The notes below the pieces were generated by a model that had not been told where the DNA came from, did not search any database, and worked only from the letters and a program-made list of their open reading frames with translations. Below, one piece after another: positions 1-7,412 of a DNA stretch of 64,000 nucleotides (positions are counted from its first letter, which is position 1; the number at the start of each line of letters is the position of its first letter). The translations under genes and the position numbers were made by a program. Origin of the DNA: Levilactobacillus brevis (lineage in GTDB: Bacteria > Bacillota > Bacilli > Lactobacillales > Lactobacillaceae); NCBI GenBank assembly GCA_021383565.1, contig CP079699.1:682001-746000 (forward strand), given 5' to 3'.

Positions 1-633
1 CTCGACGAGATCGGGACGGTCAACGTGAATGCGATTGCCGAATACCGTGAGGTGCGGGAACGCTACGATTTTCTGACCAAACAACGTGACGATCTCCTGA
101 CGGCGCGCGATCAGTTGACGGCGACCATGGACGAACTCGACGGTCAGGTCAAGCGGCGCTTCAAACAAAGCTTCGATCAGATTGCCGCTAAGTTCGCCGC
201 CACCTTTCAACAGATGTTTGGCGGGGGAAAGGCCGAGCTGGTCCTCACCGATCCGCACGACCTTCTGACCACCGGTATCGACATCATGGCACAGCCACCA
301 GGCAAGAAGTTCCAGAACATGGGGCTCCTCTCCGGGGGCGAACGGGCGTTGACCGCAATTACGCTATTATTTGCTATTTTACAAGTTCAACCCGTGCCAT
401 TCTGTATTTTGGACGAAGTGGAGGCGGCCCTTGATCCGGCCAACGTGACCCGCTTCGCCCGTTATATTCACCAATTCCAAGATCAGACTCAGTTCATCGT
501 GATTACCCACCGTCAAGAAACGATGGTGCAGGCCGATATTTTATACGGGGTAACCATGCAAGAGTCCGGCGTTTCCAAGATGGTCGCCGTGGATCTGGAT
601 CACGAAACCACTACGGAAGGGAAGCAATCCTAA
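1..633 (+). CDS. smc: Chromosome partition protein SMC, C-terminal part (5' end outside window)
   Basis: The frame is open from base 1, so this is the last 210 residues of a protein that normally has about 1,180. The piece starts in the distal end of the returning coiled coil (residues such as AIAEYREVRERYDFLTKQRD) and enters the C-terminal ATPase head. The ABC signature LLSGGERAL lies near base 330 and the Walker B segment CILDEVEAALD near base 405, followed by the D-loop and the switch histidine in VITHRQ. With ScpA and ScpB, SMC forms the condensin-like ring that compacts and segregates the chromosome. The stop overlaps the ftsY start (TAATG), so the two are translationally coupled, as in other Firmicutes. 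Seen: motifs and coupling; family role is established. Confidence 0.97.
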   Translation, partial: LDEIGTVNVNAIAEYREVRERYDFLTKQRDDLLTARDQLTATMDELDGQVKRRFKQSFDQIAAKFAATFQQMFGGGKAELVLTDPHDLLTTGIDIMAQPPGKKFQNMGLLSGGERALTAITLLFAILQVQPVPFCILDEVEAALDPANVTRFARYIHQFQDQTQFIVITHRQETMVQADILYGVTMQESGVSKMVAVDLDHETTTEGKQS

Positions 634-2099
634 TGGGATTATTTGATATTTTTCGGCGCCGGGCGAAGAAAGAACCCGCCAGCGAAGCGCCAGAATCAGT
701 TGCTAGTAGCGCGGCACCGGCAGCCACAAGTGCCGCCGCTGCAGAAAGTACGGCCTCGGTAGCACCAAGTAGCGCCAGTGAAGCGACTAGTCACGCGGCG
801 GAAACGGCGACGCCAGAGTCTACCGCAACTTCGACCGAGAGCAGTGCCGCTGCGCCATCAACACCAGCTAGTGCGGCACCGTCATCAGTGGCCGTTGCGG
901 AACAGTCCGCAGCGGTGTCGATGACGACCGACTCCAGTGCGGCCGTTGAACCGGCGACAACGCCAACTAGCGAGGCGTCAGTGGCCTCGGTAGCACCAGC
1001 ACAATCGAGCACCGCGTCAACCGCCAGTGAAGCGTCTGGCGCAACGACTGAATCGGAGGTAGCCGGGGCATCGTCTGCCGCGACGCCTGTCGAATCGGCA
1101 CCAGCGACGACGCCGGCCGACCAGAACGTCGAAAATGACCAGCCCGTCAGTGATGAACAGCTCTACGATAAAGGGTTAGAGAAGACTCGGCACACCTTTG
1201 GCGAACGGTTGAACGCCTTATTGGCGAACTTCCGGCACGTGGATGAGAGCTTCTTCGATGATTTGGAAGAAACGCTGATTGGCGCCGATGTCGGGTTCGA
1301 CATGGCCGTTAAGCTCAGCGACGAATTGCGTGACGAAGTGAAGCTACAGAACGCCAAGAAGTCCGCGGATGTCCAAAACGTCGTGGTCGAGAAGTTGGTT
1401 GAAATCTATGACGCGGCCGGTAACGACGAGAGTACCGCGTTGAACATGGCTAAGGAAGGCCCAACCGTCATCCTCTTTGTCGGGGTCAACGGTGTCGGTA
1501 AGACCACGACTATTGGTAAGATGGCCAACCGGTATCACCAGGCGGGCAAGAAGGTTCTCTTGGCCGCGGCCGATACGTTTAGAGCCGGTGCCACGGAACA
1601 ACTGGACGTCTGGGCCAAGCGCGCGGACGTCGATATCGTGACGGGCAAGCCGCAATCGGATCCCGCCGCTGTGGTCTTTGACGCCGTGCAGAAGGCTAAA
1701 CGCGAAGACTACGATATTCTCTTTGTTGATACGGCTGGTCGGCTGCAGAACAAGGTAAACTTGATGAACGAGTTGGCCAAAATGAAGCGGATCATTACGC
1801 GTGAAATCCCGACGGCACCGCACGAAGTCCTTTTGGTGCTGGATGCCACGACTGGGCAAAACGCGTTGACGCAGGCCAAGTTGTTCAAGGAATCCACGGA
1901 CGTGACGGGCATCGTATTAACCAAGCTCGACGGCACGGCCCGTGGGGGAATTGTTTTGGCCATTCGTAATGAACTGCATGTTCCCGTGAAGTTCATCGGC
2001 CTGGGCGAACAGATTTCAGACCTGCGACCGTTTGATCCTAACGAGTTCGTTTACGGCTTGTTTAAGGGGCTAATCGACGTCAAGGCGTTGGAAAAATAA
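633..2099 (+). CDS. ftsY: Signal recognition particle receptor FtsY
   Basis: FtsY is the membrane-associated SRP receptor GTPase that docks Ffh-ribosome complexes at the Sec translocon. The protein is 488 residues, long for the family, because residues about 15-165 form an Ala/Ser/Thr-rich acidic low-complexity region in place of the short A domain. The NG domain follows: G1 GVNGVGKTTT near residue 283, DTAGRLQNK near 365 and TKLDGTARGG near 429. The start codon overlaps the smc stop. A hairpin with a T tract follows at 2114-2160. The low-complexity stretch is typical of lactobacilli and probably binds membrane; that part is inference. Confidence 0.97.
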   Translation: MGLFDIFRRRAKKEPASEAPESVASSAAPAATSAAAAESTASVAPSSASEATSHAAETATPESTATSTESSAAAPSTPASAAPSSVAVAEQSAAVSMTTDSSAAVEPATTPTSEASVASVAPAQSSTASTASEASGATTESEVAGASSAATPVESAPATTPADQNVENDQPVSDEQLYDKGLEKTRHTFGERLNALLANFRHVDESFFDDLEETLIGADVGFDMAVKLSDELRDEVKLQNAKKSADVQNVVVEKLVEIYDAAGNDESTALNMAKEGPTVILFVGVNGVGKTTTIGKMANRYHQAGKKVLLAAADTFRAGATEQLDVWAKRADVDIVTGKPQSDPAAVVFDAVQKAKREDYDILFVDTAGRLQNKVNLMNELAKMKRIITREIPTAPHEVLLVLDATTGQNALTQAKLFKESTDVTGIVLTKLDGTARGGIVLAIRNELHVPVKFIGLGEQISDLRPFDPNEFVYGLFKGLIDVKALEK

Positions 2100-2113
2100 C
2101 GAGATTAATTGAA

Positions 2114-2160
2114 GGCTGGGTCGTCTTGATCGTTCGCGGTGACGACGACCTGGCCTTTTT
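2114..2160 (+). terminator. Rho-independent terminator after ftsY
   Basis: An imperfect GC-rich stem pairs GGCTGGGTCGTC with GACGACCTGGCC and is followed by TTTTT. It sits 14 bases after the ftsY stop and is the likely end of the smc-ftsY transcript. Confidence 0.7.
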
Positions 2161-2320
2161 AGTGGGATCGATTGTCAGCAAGGTTATGGGCGGTGGCGTA
2201 ACCGATTAGGGGAAGATGATGGAACTGTATCACTTATGTCATGGCAGCCTTAAGGGATTTGACAAGTCGTTCCATTCTTCAAACGGTAATGCGCGGCTTA
2301 ATTAGCTGATGATCGTCAGT

Positions 2321-2464
2321 GTAGCCGTGAGTGAGTCAAATTTGGTCTCAGCCGTGGGATTGTCCCAAGTGTTCTGCTTGGGAAAATGGCGACTTTGAGA
2401 CGTGGCTTTTTCCGTCCTTCCCACCGCGTTCCAGACCAAATTTGGCGAACGGCAAGGCGAGCCA
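2321..2464 (+). repeat. Structured dispersed repeat, copy A
   Basis: This copy matches the reverse complement of 40987-41165 over most of its length. The outer arms CAAATTTGGTC (2337-2347) and GACCAAATTTG (2433-2443) pair perfectly. Inside, GTGGGA pairs with TCCCAC. Stem TCCCAAG (2363-2369), loop TGTTCTG and CTTGGGA (2377-2383) form hairpin P3. The 3' half of the next hairpin (P4) is deleted here. The conserved end GGCGAACGGCAAGGCG lies at 2444-2459. No reading frame is apparent. The rest of the ftsY-ISL3 gap, 2161-2320, shows nothing I recognise. Confidence 0.8.
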
Positions 2465-2500
2465 CATCGAATCTAGCCGCTAACCAAGTTTGACCACGAA

Positions 2501-2530
2501 GTCATTTCCGATACTGGAAATGACTTTTTT
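2501..2530 (+). terminator. Perfect Rho-independent terminator, invaded by the ISL3 element
   Basis: GTCATTTCC (2501-2509), a six-base loop and GGAAATGAC (2516-2524) form a perfect 9-bp stem followed by TTTTTT (2525-2530). The left inverted repeat of the ISL3-family element starts at the next base, 2531. A second TTTTTT follows its right end (5133-5138), so the insertion is in the T tract. Confidence 0.85.
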
Positions 2531-2590
2531 GGGCTCTTTGTCAACTGTTGTTGGTAATCGGCTGTCTGAGGTTGCCTAATCGTATTATGA

Positions 2591-3850
2591 TTAGGCAGCC
2601 TTTTTAATTCCGAATACTAGATGAATCCTTAATCTAAAGCTACTAAAACAACCGAATCCGTAGCTGACTCGCTTGATTACTTTGATTTTATTATTGATAC
2701 CTTCCATTGGTCCATTAGAATAATTGTATTTTAGCGCATTGTACACAGATTCTTGGTGTTCTCTCAACGTATTTAACGGTGTTTCAAGCTCTTCGGAGTA
2801 ATCATTCTTCTTGTCTAGAATGGTTACTAGTTTGGACGTGTGACGATACTTGACGGCTCGCCGAACGGTCTGTAAAAGCTCATACGCTTGGCGTAATTCA
2901 TCATTGAAGCTGAGAATGTAATCGACCGTACTATTCTCAGTATTAATTCCTGAGAGATGAGTGAAATTATGATAGACGTTGAAGTTCAGCTTTTCATTAG
3001 GTTTTAAGAGTAGTTTCCAGTATCGTTTTAAGATCTTATGTTTGATATTTGAATTGGCATAGGACTTCATTATACGAACTCTCACACGATTGAAACCACG
3101 CATTATAGAACTCACGATGTGGAACCTATCGGTTACCACAATCGCGTTTGGAAAAACGGTTTCTGTCAATTGCGGATACGTGTAATTCATATCTGTCACA
3201 ATGATTTTCACGCCTTCTCGCGCAGCCTTAGTATATCGATTGAAGTATTTTTCGAGATCATACAGGGTTCGTGATTCAAGGATATCGATAAATTCGTTTC
3301 GCATACCGTCCATAAAGACAAAGCTCATTGCACCTTTGGCATCTTTGGTAGACTTGACTTCATCCATATTAATAACTGCTGGCAACCAGCTGTAATTTGT
3401 CTTAATATCCGGTTGGTAGCTACGCATGATTCGTAAAACACTCGTACTCGAAATGTTTAATTCGTTTGCGATATGTCGCATTGAAACCGTCTCACTGAGC
3501 TTTACTAAACACGAGATCCGGCTGACGTTAGAGATGGTGTGGTTTCGCTGAACTAACGACGTTTCTGCCAGAAAGTATTGATGGCATTGCTTACACTTGA
3601 AATTACGTTTTTTAAGGTGAAGTTTAACGTCTCGTTCAACGGCTTGTGGGAGTTTAACCGTGGTCCAACGCCAACCGTATTTGATAATGCTCTTCTGGTT
3701 CAAAACGCCACATTTAGTACAAGCTTTTGGACGGTAGTCTAAAAGTGCCTGTACCTTGAGTGGTCCCTTTACTTCTAAGGGATTCATTATTTTCAGTTTT
3801 TTGATATTAGGGTCTTTTATCCCCAGAATAATTTTAGTATCATTGGACAT
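2591..3850 (-). CDS. ISL3-family transposase
   Basis: This 419-residue DDE transposase would cut and move the surrounding element. An N-terminal zinc-binding domain is visible as CTKCG and CKQCHQYF (about residues 40-95). A helix-turn-helix around 120-145 (MRHIANELNISSTSVLRIM) follows. The catalytic core includes INMDEVKST, IIVTDMNY and the C-terminal glutamate in NGPMEGINNKIK. Length and motif order fit intact ISL3/IS1165-type enzymes, so the gene looks functional. The IS30 insertion lies upstream of it, about 75 bases before the start, and may have separated it from its promoter. Its base composition is clearly more AT-rich than the neighbouring housekeeping genes. Confidence 0.95.
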   Translation of the reverse strand: MSNDTKIILGIKDPNIKKLKIMNPLEVKGPLKVQALLDYRPKACTKCGVLNQKSIIKYGWRWTTVKLPQAVERDVKLHLKKRNFKCKQCHQYFLAETSLVQRNHTISNVSRISCLVKLSETVSMRHIANELNISSTSVLRIMRSYQPDIKTNYSWLPAVINMDEVKSTKDAKGAMSFVFMDGMRNEFIDILESRTLYDLEKYFNRYTKAAREGVKIIVTDMNYTYPQLTETVFPNAIVVTDRFHIVSSIMRGFNRVRVRIMKSYANSNIKHKILKRYWKLLLKPNEKLNFNVYHNFTHLSGINTENSTVDYILSFNDELRQAYELLQTVRRAVKYRHTSKLVTILDKKNDYSEELETPLNTLREHQESVYNALKYNYSNGPMEGINNKIKVIKRVSYGFGCFSSFRLRIHLVFGIKKAA

Positions 3851-3851
3851 A

Positions 3852-3923
3852 GGATATAGTCACTTTCTTTCTCTTGAAATGTGGTAGTGGATGGACATAG
3901 ATCTGCGACTATATCCCTTTTTT
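3852..3923. terminator. Hairpin with T tract abutting IS30 copy 1
   Basis: GGATATAGTC (3852-3861) pairs perfectly with GACTATATCC (3907-3916) across a 45-base loop and is followed by C and TTTTTT. It lies just upstream of the ISL3 transposase gene, where a hairpin could shield the transposase from outside transcription. The IS30 end begins at or just after the T tract; whether the T's belong to IS30 cannot be decided from two copies. Confidence 0.5.
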
Positions 3924-5047
3924 GTACGACGAATTTACAATTGAAGTGCAACAAGTAAGAAGATAAAAAAGGAACTCATAGCCTGAGTCCTGTAAAATGA
4001 AGTCACCACAACAATCATTTAAAGGAGATTTTAGGCTATGAGTTCGTACAAACATCTTACCTTAAAAGACCGAGAATGCATACTGTTAGGCGTCACTTTA
4101 AACGATAGCTATCAAGTTATTGCGGAGAAAATTGGCTGTTCTAAAGCCACTGTATCACGTGAAGTTACACGCAATGGCGGTCGTGATGCATACTCAGCTG
4201 TCAAAGCACAAGAGAGCTACCAAAGGCGCCGACTGAAGAGCCGCCGTCCTAGACTCCTAACTGACCTGAAATTACGAGATTTTGTCCTTCGCTGCATCGT
4301 TCAATACCAATGGTCTCCCGAACAAATCTCAGGGCGTTTACTTCACGAAAATAGTGGATGGCGAATTAGTTACAACACCATTTATCGCGGAATTGAACGT
4401 GATAATTTGGGAATTAAACGTAAGAGTCGTGGCGCTCGTGGTTTTGCCCGTAAACTCCGCCATCGTGGCAAAACTCGCAAGGTCAAAGGAACAATCAATG
4501 AACGACGGGGGCGGTTTAATGATGTTCCTTCAGTCCATGAGCGGCCAGTGTCGTGTGATAACCGGAGCTGGTTTGGCCATTGGGAAGGTGACACCGTTCG
4601 AGGTAAGACTGGACGTTCAGCTTTAGTTACGTTGGTGGACCGTAAATCACGTTACTTACTATCTCAACGAGTTTCCAAAGTAAACGCCAAGAACGTTACA
4701 CAAGCTATGATTGACTTATTGCATACTGTGACGCCCAAACGAGTTCGTACGCTTACGCCGGATCGTGGGACTGAATTCGCAAGATATCGTGAAATTAGTC
4801 AAGAGCTAGGTATTCCGGTCTATTTTCCAGATCCACACGCACCACAGCAACGGGGAACTAACGAGAATACAAATGGTCTTATTCGTGAGTATTTCCCAAA
4901 AGGAACTGATTTAGATCAACTCACTGACCAAGATATTTGTCAGTTCATTGAAACATTAAATAACCGACCACGTAAGGTCTTAGGCTGGAAGAGTCCATCA
5001 GAAATTTTCTTTGGAATAAAGTTGCGCTTGACTTGACAATTCGTCAC
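3924..5047 (+). mobile_element. IS30-family insertion sequence, copy 1 (nested in ISL3)
   Basis: The element is almost identical to 13654-14777. Its imperfect terminal repeats are GACGAATTTACAATTGAAG on the left (from 3928) and, reverse-complemented, GACGAATTGTCAAGTCAAG on the right (ending 5047). One complete transposase gene lies inside. A 13-bp inverted repeat, GAACTCATAGCCT (3972-3984) and AGGCTATGAGTTC (4033-4045), covers the transposase start codon. Exact outer boundaries are uncertain by a few bases because both copies share a preceding T tract. Confidence 0.9.
4038..5036 (+). CDS. IS30-family transposase (copy 1)
   Basis: A 332-residue DDE transposase. N-terminal helix-turn-helix regions include YQVIAEKIGCSKATVSREVT (about residues 22-41), which matches the IS30 specificity domain. 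The catalytic core shows GHWEGDTVRGK, LTPDRGTEF and NENTNGLIREYFPKGT, giving the DDE triad and the IS30 signature around the glutamate. The start is ATG with AAAGGAG 11 bases upstream. Translation may be blocked on read-through transcripts because the start codon lies in a 13-bp inverted repeat. It differs from copy 2 at one residue seen here (Ile in place of Val, base 4794), so transposition was recent. Confidence 0.97.
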   Translation: MSSYKHLTLKDRECILLGVTLNDSYQVIAEKIGCSKATVSREVTRNGGRDAYSAVKAQESYQRRRLKSRRPRLLTDLKLRDFVLRCIVQYQWSPEQISGRLLHENSGWRISYNTIYRGIERDNLGIKRKSRGARGFARKLRHRGKTRKVKGTINERRGRFNDVPSVHERPVSCDNRSWFGHWEGDTVRGKTGRSALVTLVDRKSRYLLSQRVSKVNAKNVTQAMIDLLHTVTPKRVRTLTPDRGTEFARYREISQELGIPVYFPDPHAPQQRGTNENTNGLIREYFPKGTDLDQLTDQDICQFIETLNNRPRKVLGWKSPSEIFFGIKLRLT

Positions 5048-5169
5048 CCATTTTTACTCTATACAGTATACAAAAATATCCGCTGCCAGTAACCAATTAA
5101 GTTGATTACCAACAACAGATATTTTAGAACCCTTTTTTGCCAGTTTCGGGGCGAACATCGCGAAAAAAA

Positions 5170-5198
5170 TTGACGAAACCGCTAAAAATCGGTACTCT
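5170..5198 (+). promoter_or_regulatory. Sigma-A promoter of ylxM-ffh
   Basis: TTGACG (5170-5175), a 17-base spacer and TACTCT (5193-5198) lie about 90 bases before ylxM, just outside the right end of the ISL3 element. The ylxM-ffh pair can therefore be transcribed independently of the upstream IS insertions. Confidence 0.7.
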
Positions 5199-5287
5199 AG
5201 TAGAGTGTTTAAGTCCGTTTGTTTACGGTTAAGGGTGACTGAATCGTAAGTGAAACGGCGCTGGGTGACTAACTGGGAGGGCCAAGC

Positions 5288-5629
5288 ATGGAAATTGAAA
5301 AAAATTATCGAATTAATTCCTTATTTGCGTTCTACCAGCCATTGCTGACCGCAAAACAAAATAATTATATGCAGCTGTACTACGGCGATGACTATTCTCT
5401 GGGCGAGATTGCCGAGGAATTCAATGTGAGTCGGCAGGCGGTTTACGACAATCTACGGCGGACCGAAAAGATTCTGGAGGATTATGAGGGTAAGCTTCAT
5501 CTCTATCAGGAATTTACGGCGCGCAACCAACAGGCTGATGAAATTCAGTCGTACGTGGCGGATCACTATCCCCACGATGCGACGCTCAACCGGTTAGTCG
5601 CGGGACTTGAAAATCTAGAAGAACAATGA
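5288..5629 (+). CDS. ylxM: YlxM family putative DNA-binding protein (SRP-associated)
   Basis: A 113-residue protein with a sigma-70 region 4-like helix-turn-helix: [27 protein letters not shown] at about residues 37-63. YlxM homologues are encoded next to ffh throughout Firmicutes, and in streptococci have been linked to SRP function. Here it lies 19 bases before ffh. The start ATG follows GGGAGG at a good distance. The usual length is 105-115 residues, so it is complete. The precise biochemical role is not settled. Confidence 0.93.
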   Translation: MEIEKNYRINSLFAFYQPLLTAKQNNYMQLYYGDDYSLGEIAEEFNVSRQAVYDNLRRTEKILEDYEGKLHLYQEFTARNQQADEIQSYVADHYPHDATLNRLVAGLENLEEQ

Positions 5630-5648
5630 AAGTTAGGTGGCAAGACGA

Positions 5649-7103
5649 ATGGCGTTTGAAGGATTAACAGAACGGCTACAAAACGCAATGCGTAAACTCA
5701 GAGGAAAGGGGAAAGTTTCCGAGAGTGATTTGCGCGAGACGATGCGTGAGATTCGCTTGGCGTTACTGGAAGCCGACGTTAACTTCACGGTTGTTAAGGA
5801 CTTTGTCAAACAGGTCCGTGACCGGGCAATGGGTGCCGATGTGCTGGAAGGGTTAAATCCCGCGCAACAAATCGTGAAGATCGTTGACGAAGAATTGACG
5901 AAAACAATGGGGGAAGAAGCCGTTCCCCTGAACAAGTCTGAGAAGATTCCGACAATCATTATGATGGTCGGACTTCAAGGGGCCGGGAAGACCACGACTG
6001 CCGGTAAGTTAGCTCGGAAGTTGAAGGAAGACGAAAATGCGCGGCCACTGATGATTGCCGGCGATATCTACCGGCCAGCCGCCATCGAGCAGTTGGTACA
6101 GGTCGCTCAGGGAATTGACGTGCCGGTCTTCCAATTGGGCACCGACGTGGATCCGGTCGAAATTGTTCGTCAAGGGTTGGCGCAGGCCGCCGAGAACCAC
6201 AACGACTACGTCATCATTGATACGGCCGGTCGTTTACAGATCGATGAACAGTTGATGGACGAATTGGCCAAGATTAAGGCCCTGGCGCAGCCGGATGAAA
6301 TCCTCCTGACGGTCGATGCCATGACTGGGCAAAACGCCGTGGCCACCGCCGAAGGTTTCAACGACAAGCTCGACGTCACTGGGGTTGTCCTGACCAAGTT
6401 GGACGGCGATACCCGTGGTGGGGCCGCACTGTCGATTCGAGCCGTCACCGGTAAGCCAATCAAGTTTATTGGCCAAGGTGAAAAGATGACCGACCTGGAC
6501 GTCTTCCATCCCGACCGGATGGCGTCCCGGATTCTGGGGATGGGGGACATGTTATCCCTGATTGAAAAGACCCAGAAGGAATACGACGAGAAGCAAGCTC
6601 AAGAATTAACGGAAAAGATTCAGGAAAATTCGTTTGACTTTAACGACTTCCTGGACCAAATTGCCCAGATTCAAAAGATGGGCCCCATGGATGAAATCAT
6701 GAAGATGATTCCGGGAATGGCCAATAATCCGGCCATGAAGAATGCCCAGATGGACCCCAAGGATATGGAACACCTGAAGGCCGTGGTCTACTCGATGACG
6801 CCGCAGGAACGGACCAATCCCGACCTGTTGAATCCATCGCGGCGGCGACGGATTGCCGCTGGTTCCGGTCGGCCCATTCACGAGGTGAACCGCATGATTA
6901 AGCAGTTCAACCAGATGAAGAAAATGATGAACCAAGTGTCGAAGGGCAACATGTCCGGCATGGAACAGCTGATGGGCAACACGGGCATGGGCGGTGGCGC
7001 CGGCATGGGCCGCATGCAGAAGATGGCCATGAACCGGATGTCTCGTCAGATGAAGAAAAACAAGCGTAAACGCCTCAAGAGTAAGAAGAAGCGGCGTAAG
7101 TAG
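5649..7103 (+). CDS. ffh: Signal recognition particle protein Ffh
   Basis: Ffh is the SRP GTPase that binds signal peptides and 4.5S RNA and hands ribosomes to FtsY. Domains in order: N helices (1-90), G domain with GLQGAGKTTT near residue 107, DTAGRL near 190 and TKLDGDTRGG near 248, then the Met-rich M domain (about 300-484) ending in a Lys/Arg-rich tail. I chose the ATG at 5649, giving the family-typical MAFEGLTERLQ, because AGGTGG (5635-5640) sits 8 bases before it. A GTG at 5637 in the same frame would add four residues but has no spaced ribosome binding site. Confidence 0.96.
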   Translation: MAFEGLTERLQNAMRKLRGKGKVSESDLRETMREIRLALLEADVNFTVVKDFVKQVRDRAMGADVLEGLNPAQQIVKIVDEELTKTMGEEAVPLNKSEKIPTIIMMVGLQGAGKTTTAGKLARKLKEDENARPLMIAGDIYRPAAIEQLVQVAQGIDVPVFQLGTDVDPVEIVRQGLAQAAENHNDYVIIDTAGRLQIDEQLMDELAKIKALAQPDEILLTVDAMTGQNAVATAEGFNDKLDVTGVVLTKLDGDTRGGAALSIRAVTGKPIKFIGQGEKMTDLDVFHPDRMASRILGMGDMLSLIEKTQKEYDEKQAQELTEKIQENSFDFNDFLDQIAQIQKMGPMDEIMKMIPGMANNPAMKNAQMDPKDMEHLKAVVYSMTPQERTNPDLLNPSRRRRIAAGSGRPIHEVNRMIKQFNQMKKMMNQVSKGNMSGMEQLMGNTGMGGGAGMGRMQKMAMNRMSRQMKKNKRKRLKSKKKRRK

Positions 7104-7160
7104 GTCGTTTCGAGACTGGTGCTGGTACAGCCTGGTCATGAAACGCGTGATGTAAAAAGG

Positions 7161-7189
7161 TAGACGCCGGGCGATTAATCCGGTATACT
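7161..7189 (+). promoter_or_regulatory. Promoter of the cation ATPase transcript
   Basis: TAGACG (7161-7166), a 17-base spacer and TATACT (7184-7189). The predicted transcript start near 7196 is about ten bases before the riboswitch P1 stem. Confidence 0.65.
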
Positions 7190-7204
7190 ACCCCTAAAGC
7201 AATT

Positions 7205-7290
7205 CATAAGGGAGTAACTAGCAGGAATCTCTGCGGCAATATCGTCAGCAAGAAGCCAATCCGGTATTGTCTTAAATAGTGAGACTTATG
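7205..7290 (+). promoter_or_regulatory. yybP-ykoY (Mn2+) riboswitch
   Basis: The closing stem pairs CATAAG (7205-7210) with CTTATG (7285-7290). Immediately inside are GGGAGTA on the 5' side and GTGAGA on the 3' side, the conserved internal-loop sequences of the yybP-ykoY class. A TCGTCAGCA segment in the middle fits the second loop that docks to form the Mn2+ site. This class senses Mn2+ and commonly controls P-type ATPases and MntP-like exporters (for example yoaB of Lactococcus lactis). Identification is by eye from motif order. Confidence 0.75.
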
Positions 7291-7307
7291 TGTGTTCACA
7301 ATTTTTT

Positions 7308-7394
7308 GTGTGCATGCGTAGGCCTCATTTTTTTAACCAGTCATCATGGGCATTAACCATGGGGACGCGTTAACTAAAATGAGGTCACGCACAC
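7308..7394 (+). promoter_or_regulatory. Long hairpin between riboswitch and ribosome binding site
   Basis: Arms GTGT..GCGT..CCTCATTTT (7308-7331) and AAAATGAGG..ACGC..ACAC (7376-7394) pair with small bulges around a loop of about 44 bases. The stem ends 4 bases before AGGAGG of the ATPase gene. It is not a standard terminator because no T tract follows the 3' arm. It may be part of the riboswitch expression platform; that is inference. Confidence 0.55.
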
Positions 7395-7412
7395 CATAGG
7401 AGGAAATGGAAA

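Larger units (their letters stand above)
2531..5132 (-). mobile_element. ISL3-family insertion sequence carrying a nested IS30-family element
   Basis: The left end starts GGGCTCT and later reads CTGTTGTTGGTAATC. The reverse complement of the right end (5104-5132) reads GGGTTCT and later the same CTGTTGTTGGTAATC. These are the terminal inverted repeats. The transposase gene (2591-3850) is on the minus strand. An IS30-family copy (about 3924-5047) splits the region upstream of the transposase from the right end, leaving about 80 bases of ISL3 right-end sequence at 5050-5132. Both ends are flanked by TTTTTT. The family usually makes 8-bp duplications; only six T's can be matched here. Confidence 0.88.

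Noticed and set aside
633-1140. Long antisense frame opposite the FtsY low-complexity region
   Set aside because: Alternating Ala/Ser/Thr codons leave the opposite strand open by chance; no start signal.
4282-4626. A 114-codon frame inside IS30, present in both copies
   Set aside because: It overlaps the transposase in another frame, has no ribosome binding site and no recognisable motif; it is repeated only because the element is duplicated.
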